Assembly (NCBI RefSeq): GCF_000195635.1
Contig: NZ_GL882691.1
Coordinates: 1 to 35,711 of the forward strand
Reading direction: 5' to 3'
DNA length: 35,711 nucleotides
Origin: Bacteroides fluxus YIT 12057
GTDB lineage: Bacteria > Bacteroidota > Bacteroidia > Bacteroidales > Bacteroidaceae
Positions 31,910-35,711 of this stretch are shown here, in pieces. Each line of letters starts with the position of its first letter. The stretch's first letter is position 1. The notes under the pieces are model-generated. The model worked only from the letters and a program-made list of their open reading frames with translations. It did no database searches and had not been told where the DNA came from. Made by a program: the position numbers and the translations under genes.

Positions 31910-34213
31910 ATGTCCGATTACATACAAGAACTGAATGAAGGACAGCGTGAAGCGGTACTTTATAATGATGGTCCCTCACTGGTGATAGCCGGTGCCGGTT
32001 CGGGGAAGACACGTGTGCTGACCTATAAGATTGCCTATCTGCTTGAGAATGGCTATCAGCCTTGGAACATCCTTGCGCTGACGTTTACCAACAAGGCCGC
32101 GCGGGAAATGAAGGAGCGCATTGCCCGACAGGTAGGAGCAGACCGTGCCCGCCATCTCTGGATGGGAACTTTTCACTCCATGTTCCTGCGTATTCTGCAC
32201 GCCGAGGCCGGGCAGTTAGGATTTACTTCACAGTTTACCATTTATGATACGGCGGACAGCAAGAGCCTGTTGCGTTCCATCATCAAGGAGATGGGGCTGG
32301 ACGAGAAGACCTACAAGCCGGGAACGGTGCAGGCGCGCATTTCCAATGCCAAGAATCATTTGGTCTCTCCGGCAGGATATGCCAATAATAAAGAGGCATA
32401 CGAGGGTGACTGTGCAGCTAAGATGCCTGCGGTCCGTGACATCTACCGGAGATATTGGGAGCGTTGCCGGCAAGCGGATGCGATGGATTTTGATGATCTG
32501 CTGTTCTATACTTTCCTGTTGTTCCGTGACCATCCGGAGGTACTGGCGCACTACCAGGAACTGTTCCGGTATATATTGGTAGATGAATATCAGGATACGA
32601 ATTTTGCTCAGCACAGCATTGTATTGCAGTTGGCAAAGAATCATCAGCACGTATGTGTGGTGGGGGATGATGCCCAGAGCATTTATTCTTTCCGTGGTGC
32701 CGACATTGACAATATCCTGTATTTTACGAAAGTCTATCCCGGTACCAAGGTTTTCAAGCTGGAGCAGAACTACCGCTCTACGCAGACCATAGTCCGTGCC
32801 GCCAACAGCCTGATAGAAAAGAATCAGCGGCAGATACATAAAGAGGTCTTTTCGGAAAAGGAGAAAGGGGAGTCTATCGGTGTTTATCAGGCGTACAGTG
32901 ATGTGGAGGAGGGTGATATCGTTGTCAATAAGATTGCGGAATTGCGCCGCCGGGAGCATTATGCCTATGCTGATTTTGCCGTGCTCTATCGTACCAATGC
33001 CCAGAGCCGTGTGTTCGAAGAGGCTATGCGCAAGCGGGGGATGCCTTATCGTATTTATGGCGGTCTGTCCTTCTATCAGCGTAAGGAAATCAAAGACGTG
33101 ATAGCCTATTTCCGTTTGGTGGTAAACCCCAATGACGAAGAGGCTTTCAAGCGTATCATCAATTATCCGGCACGCGGTATAGGAGATACTACGGTGGGGA
33201 AAATCATTGCCGCTGCTACGGAGAACAATGTCAGCTTGTGGACGGTCCTTTGCGAACCGCTGACCTACGGATTGAACCTGAATAAAGGGACTGTCGGAAA
33301 GTTGCAGGGATTCCGTGACTTGATATCCGGTTTTATAGCGGGTGTAACGGAGAAGAGTGCATACGAAACAGGAACTGAAATCATCCGCCAGTCCGGCATC
33401 ATCAATGACGTTTGTCAGGACAATTCTCCGGAGAATCTCAGCCGGAAAGAAAATATAGAGGAGCTGGTAAACGGCATGAGCGACTTCTGTGCCCGACGGC
33501 AGGAAGAAGGCAATCCGAATATCCTGTTAGGGGACTTCCTGTCGGAGGTTTCTTTGCTTACTGATCAGGATTCTGACAAGGATGGGGATGATGAGAAAAT
33601 CACTTTGATGACTGTACACTCGGCCAAAGGCTTGGAGTTTAAAAACGTGTTTGTAGTAGGGATGGAGGAAAATCTCTTCCCGAGCGGTATGGCAGGCAAT
33701 TCGGCTCGTGCATTGGAGGAGGAGCGCCGCCTGTTTTATGTGGCTATAACCCGTGCGGAGGAGCACTGCTTCCTCTCGTTTGCAAAGACGCGTTTCCGTT
33801 ATGGTAAAATGGAATTCGGAAGTCCCAGCCGCTTTCTGAAAGACATTGACGCGCGCTTTCTGCATTTGCCGCAGGATGCGGTTGTCAGCCGCCGCATAGA
33901 TGCAGAAGCAGGGGCTTTCCGTCCCAGGCAGCAGATTATTTCTCCGACGGTTCCGCGCAATCTGAAGAGAGTGACGCCTTCTGCCGGAAGTTCTTCCTCT
34001 TCGTCCCTTTCCTCCTCTTCGGTCTCTTCTTCCAGTAAGGCCGTTCCAGGCATTGTACAGCCCGGACAGCTTATAGAACACGAGCGTTTTGGACTGGGTG
34101 AAGTGCTGAAAGTAGAGGGAGAGGGCGATAATGCCAAAGCGACCATTCGTTTCAAGAATGCCGGAGACAAACAACTATTATTGCGCTTTGCGCGTTTTAA
34201 GGTAATAGGATGA
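31910..34213 (+). CDS. uvrD: UvrD/PcrA-type DNA helicase
   Basis: 767 residues from the ATG at 31910 (MSDYIQELNEGQREAV); a longer frame from a TTG at 31889 is not needed. Superfamily 1A 3'-5' helicase for nucleotide excision and mismatch repair and for clearing RecA filaments. Motifs: Walker A GAGSGKTR (28-35), ALTFTNKAAREMKER (Ia), VDEYQDTN (II), GDDAQSIYSFRGA (III), LEQNYRS (IV), TLMTVHSAKGLEF (V), RRLFYVAITRAEEH (VI). After about residue 690 there is a Ser-only linker (roughly 693-711), then a C-terminal Tudor-like domain (about 714-767, GQLIEHERFGLGEVLKVEGE) known from PcrA/UvrD as an RNA polymerase contact. Confidence 0.96.
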   Translation: MSDYIQELNEGQREAVLYNDGPSLVIAGAGSGKTRVLTYKIAYLLENGYQPWNILALTFTNKAAREMKERIARQVGADRARHLWMGTFHSMFLRILHAEAGQLGFTSQFTIYDTADSKSLLRSIIKEMGLDEKTYKPGTVQARISNAKNHLVSPAGYANNKEAYEGDCAAKMPAVRDIYRRYWERCRQADAMDFDDLLFYTFLLFRDHPEVLAHYQELFRYILVDEYQDTNFAQHSIVLQLAKNHQHVCVVGDDAQSIYSFRGADIDNILYFTKVYPGTKVFKLEQNYRSTQTIVRAANSLIEKNQRQIHKEVFSEKEKGESIGVYQAYSDVEEGDIVVNKIAELRRREHYAYADFAVLYRTNAQSRVFEEAMRKRGMPYRIYGGLSFYQRKEIKDVIAYFRLVVNPNDEEAFKRIINYPARGIGDTTVGKIIAAATENNVSLWTVLCEPLTYGLNLNKGTVGKLQGFRDLISGFIAGVTEKSAYETGTEIIRQSGIINDVCQDNSPENLSRKENIEELVNGMSDFCARRQEEGNPNILLGDFLSEVSLLTDQDSDKDGDDEKITLMTVHSAKGLEFKNVFVVGMEENLFPSGMAGNSARALEEERRLFYVAITRAEEHCFLSFAKTRFRYGKMEFGSPSRFLKDIDARFLHLPQDAVVSRRIDAEAGAFRPRQQIISPTVPRNLKRVTPSAGSSSSSSLSSSSVSSSSKAVPGIVQPGQLIEHERFGLGEVLKVEGEGDNAKATIRFKNAGDKQLLLRFARFKVIG

Positions 34214-34325
34214 CGGAATATATTTAAAAAAAGAGAATGCCGTATAGAAATCGTTTCCGGCTTTAGAACCTTTTGTAGGGCTGGTTTCCGAGACAGATTA
34301 TAAACAGTGAAAAAACATATAAAAA

Positions 34326-35471
34326 ATGACAGATAAAGATTTTGACCTTTTCCCTTCTCCCTGCTATATCATGGAAGAAGAACTTTTGAGGAGAAACCTT
34401 GCTTTGATAAAGAGTGTAGCCCACCGTGCGGATGTTGAAATTATCCTTGCTTTCAAGTCTTTTGCCATGTGGCGCTCGTTTCCTGTTTTCAGAGAGTATG
34501 TGGAGCATTCCACAGCAAGCTCTGTGTATGAAGCCCGTCTGGCGATGGAGGAGTTTGGAAGTAAGGCACATACCTATTCTCCTGCCTATACCGAAGCTGA
34601 TTTTCCGGAAATAATGCGTTGCAGCAGCCATATAACTTTTAATTCATTGGCGCAGTTCAATCGCTTCTATCCGGTGACCGTTGCTGCAGGAAGCGGAATA
34701 TCCTGCGGAGTCCGCATCAATCCGGAATATTCCGAGGTTGAAACCGAACTGTATAATCCGTGTGCTCCCGGTACTCGTTTCGGACTGATGGCCGATCAGC
34801 TACCCGAAGTACTTCCGCAAGGTATTGAAGGTTTCCATTGTCATTGTCATTGCGAGTCTTCTTCTTATGAGTTGGAACGTACATTGGCGCATGTCGAAGC
34901 AAAATTCTCCAAATGGTTTTCCCAGATAAAATGGTTGAATCTGGGAGGAGGACATCTGATGACACGCAAGGATTACGACGTGGAGCACCTTATTCGTCTG
35001 CTGCAAGGTTTGAAAGCACGCTACCCGCATTTGCGCATTATTTTGGAACCGGGATCTGCCTTTACCTGGCAGACGGGTGTGCTGACTTCTGAAGTTGTAG
35101 ATGTTGTGGAGAATCGCGGAATCCGAACCGCTATTTTGAATGTCAGTTTCACCTGCCACATGCCCGATTGCCTGGAAATGCCCTATCAGCCATCGGTACG
35201 AGGTGCCCGGATGGGAAATGAAGGGCCGTATGTCTATCGCTTGGGAGGGAATTCTTGTCTGAGCGGCGATTATATGGGACTCTGGAGTTTTGACCACGAA
35301 TTGCGGATTGGTGAAAGGATCGTGTTCGAAGACATGATTCATTATACGATGGTAAAGACGAATATGTTCAATGGAATTCATCACCCTGCCATTGCTATGT
35401 GGACAAAAAAGGGGAATGCGGAAATTTACAAGCAGTTTTCTTACGAAGATTATCGTGACCGAATGAGTTGA
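34326..35471 (+). CDS. nspC: Carboxynorspermidine decarboxylase
   Basis: 381 residues. PLP-dependent enzyme of the alanine racemase-like/DapA-decarboxylase fold that makes spermidine or norspermidine by decarboxylating the carboxy form. The PLP lysine is K44 in ILAFKSFAMW. Other landmarks are EGFHCHCHCESS (His and Cys cluster), WLNLGGGHLMTR, RIILEPGSAF, SFTCHMPDCLEMP (the Cys of the second subunit) and GGNSCLSGDYMGLWSF, all typical of NspC. The partner dehydrogenase is not in the window. The leader (34214-34325) contains no good promoter that I can support. It sits behind uvrD on the same strand with a 112-base gap. Confidence 0.94.
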   Translation: MTDKDFDLFPSPCYIMEEELLRRNLALIKSVAHRADVEIILAFKSFAMWRSFPVFREYVEHSTASSVYEARLAMEEFGSKAHTYSPAYTEADFPEIMRCSSHITFNSLAQFNRFYPVTVAAGSGISCGVRINPEYSEVETELYNPCAPGTRFGLMADQLPEVLPQGIEGFHCHCHCESSSYELERTLAHVEAKFSKWFSQIKWLNLGGGHLMTRKDYDVEHLIRLLQGLKARYPHLRIILEPGSAFTWQTGVLTSEVVDVVENRGIRTAILNVSFTCHMPDCLEMPYQPSVRGARMGNEGPYVYRLGGNSCLSGDYMGLWSFDHELRIGERIVFEDMIHYTMVKTNMFNGIHHPAIAMWTKKGNAEIYKQFSYEDYRDRMS

Positions 35472-35539
35472 TAATCAAAAGTCTGCTTGTTTTTTCATCA
35501 AAAACATACATTTTTTTACTGAAAAAAAACTTTGGAATG

Positions 35540-35570
35540 TTTGCTGGTTTAAGGAAAATGTCTACCTTTG
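35540..35570 (+). promoter_or_regulatory. Promoter of the tRNA-Gly/tRNA-Leu unit
   Basis: TTTG (35540-35543), 19-base spacer, TACCTTTG (35563-35570), one of the best fits to the Bacteroidetes consensus in the window. It begins 42 bases before the tRNA-Gly gene. Confidence 0.85.
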
Positions 35571-35581
35571 CAACCGCAAAC

Positions 35582-35654
35582 GCGGAAATAGCTCAGTTGG
35601 TAGAGCATAACCTTGCCAAGGTTAGGGTCGCGAGTTCGAGTCTCGTTTTCCGCT
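35582..35654 (+). tRNA. tRNA-Gly(GCC)
   Basis: 73 bases, full cloverleaf. Acceptor GCGGAAA / TTTCCGC, D stem GCTC/GAGC, anticodon stem TAACC/GGTTA with loop TTGCCAA (anticodon GCC), T stem GCGAG/CTCGT (one G-T pair) with TTCGAGT loop. CCA is not encoded (the next bases are CAAC). Confidence 0.97.
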
Positions 35655-35677
35655 CAACATAGATTGTGATACCGGAA

Positions 35678-35711
35678 GCCCAGGTGGCGGAATTGGTAGA
35701 CGCGCACGTTT
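35678..35711 (+). tRNA. tRNA-Leu, cut by window end
   Basis: The 5' part GCCCAGG TG GCGGAATTGGTAGACGC is a class II Leu tRNA opening (long D loop, GCGGAATTGGTAGACGC). The sequence stops before the anticodon, so the isoacceptor cannot be told. It lies 23 bases after the tRNA-Gly and probably shares its transcript. Confidence 0.85.

Noticed and set aside
35468..35662. A 64-residue + strand open frame ending in AEIAQLVEHNLAKVRVASSS
   Set aside because: It runs through the tRNA-Gly gene and its promoter; this peptide is a known false translation of tRNA sequence.

Overview
The window looks like core chromosome of a Bacteroides-type gut bacterium. The evidence is the repeated Bacteroidetes -7 promoter element (TAnnTTTG, usually reading TTTGC) before many genes, AT-rich leaders with little Shine-Dalgarno, lipoproteins with an acidic stretch after the lipobox Cys, and gene families typical of the phylum (YebC of the MGRAFEYRKA type, TSCPD protein, HU-related proteins, PPDK, carboxynorspermidine decarboxylase). 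I cannot fix the species from sequence alone.

Layout. 1-640: a terminator from an upstream unit, then a decayed AAA-ATPase/PD-(D/E)XK family gene. 748-4227 (+): pheT, yebC and a TSCPD protein in one tight unit closed by a strong terminator. 4364-6943 (+): an Nramp metal transporter, exonuclease III, and a C_GCAxxG_C_C-family protein whose start overlaps the xth stop. 7103-11841 (+): a 66-residue winged-helix protein, lepA, and two unrelated Na+/H+ antiporter-type proteins (a CPA-like protein and NhaA). 11905-19478 (-): a run of DNA-metabolism genes, in transcription order an HU-related protein with a C-terminal helix-turn-helix, sbcD, sbcC, map, rmuC. It is preceded by a 21-22 bp tandem repeat array (19489-19683). 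19877-21954 (-): a BlaI-type repressor and an M56 (BlaR1-like) membrane metalloprotease with an unusual C-terminal periplasmic region, behind a cluster of dyads. 22224-24084: a divergent pair, an outer membrane beta-barrel protein (-) and an MFS transporter (+), with mirror-image promoters. 24141-24988 (+): two small lipoproteins that look like distant tandem paralogues. 25028-27392 (-): RluA-type pseudouridine synthase and RlmD-type rRNA methyltransferase. 27599-30319 (+): pyruvate phosphate dikinase. 30390-31750 (-): a ThiE/TenI-like protein and Fe/Mn superoxide dismutase. 31910-35471 (+): UvrD/PcrA helicase and NspC. 35582-35711 (+): tRNA-Gly(GCC) and the start of a tRNA-Leu cut by the window edge.

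Most of the window is housekeeping: translation (PheT, LepA, RluA, RlmD, Map, tRNAs), repair and recombination (Xth, SbcCD, RmuC, UvrD), ion and metal homeostasis, and central metabolism. The less ordinary parts are the repeat array in front of the HU-related/SbcCD genes, the M56 protease with ExbD-like tail and its operator cluster, the lipoprotein pair, and the mirrored promoters. I see no phage, CRISPR array, insertion sequence or secondary-metabolite cluster.
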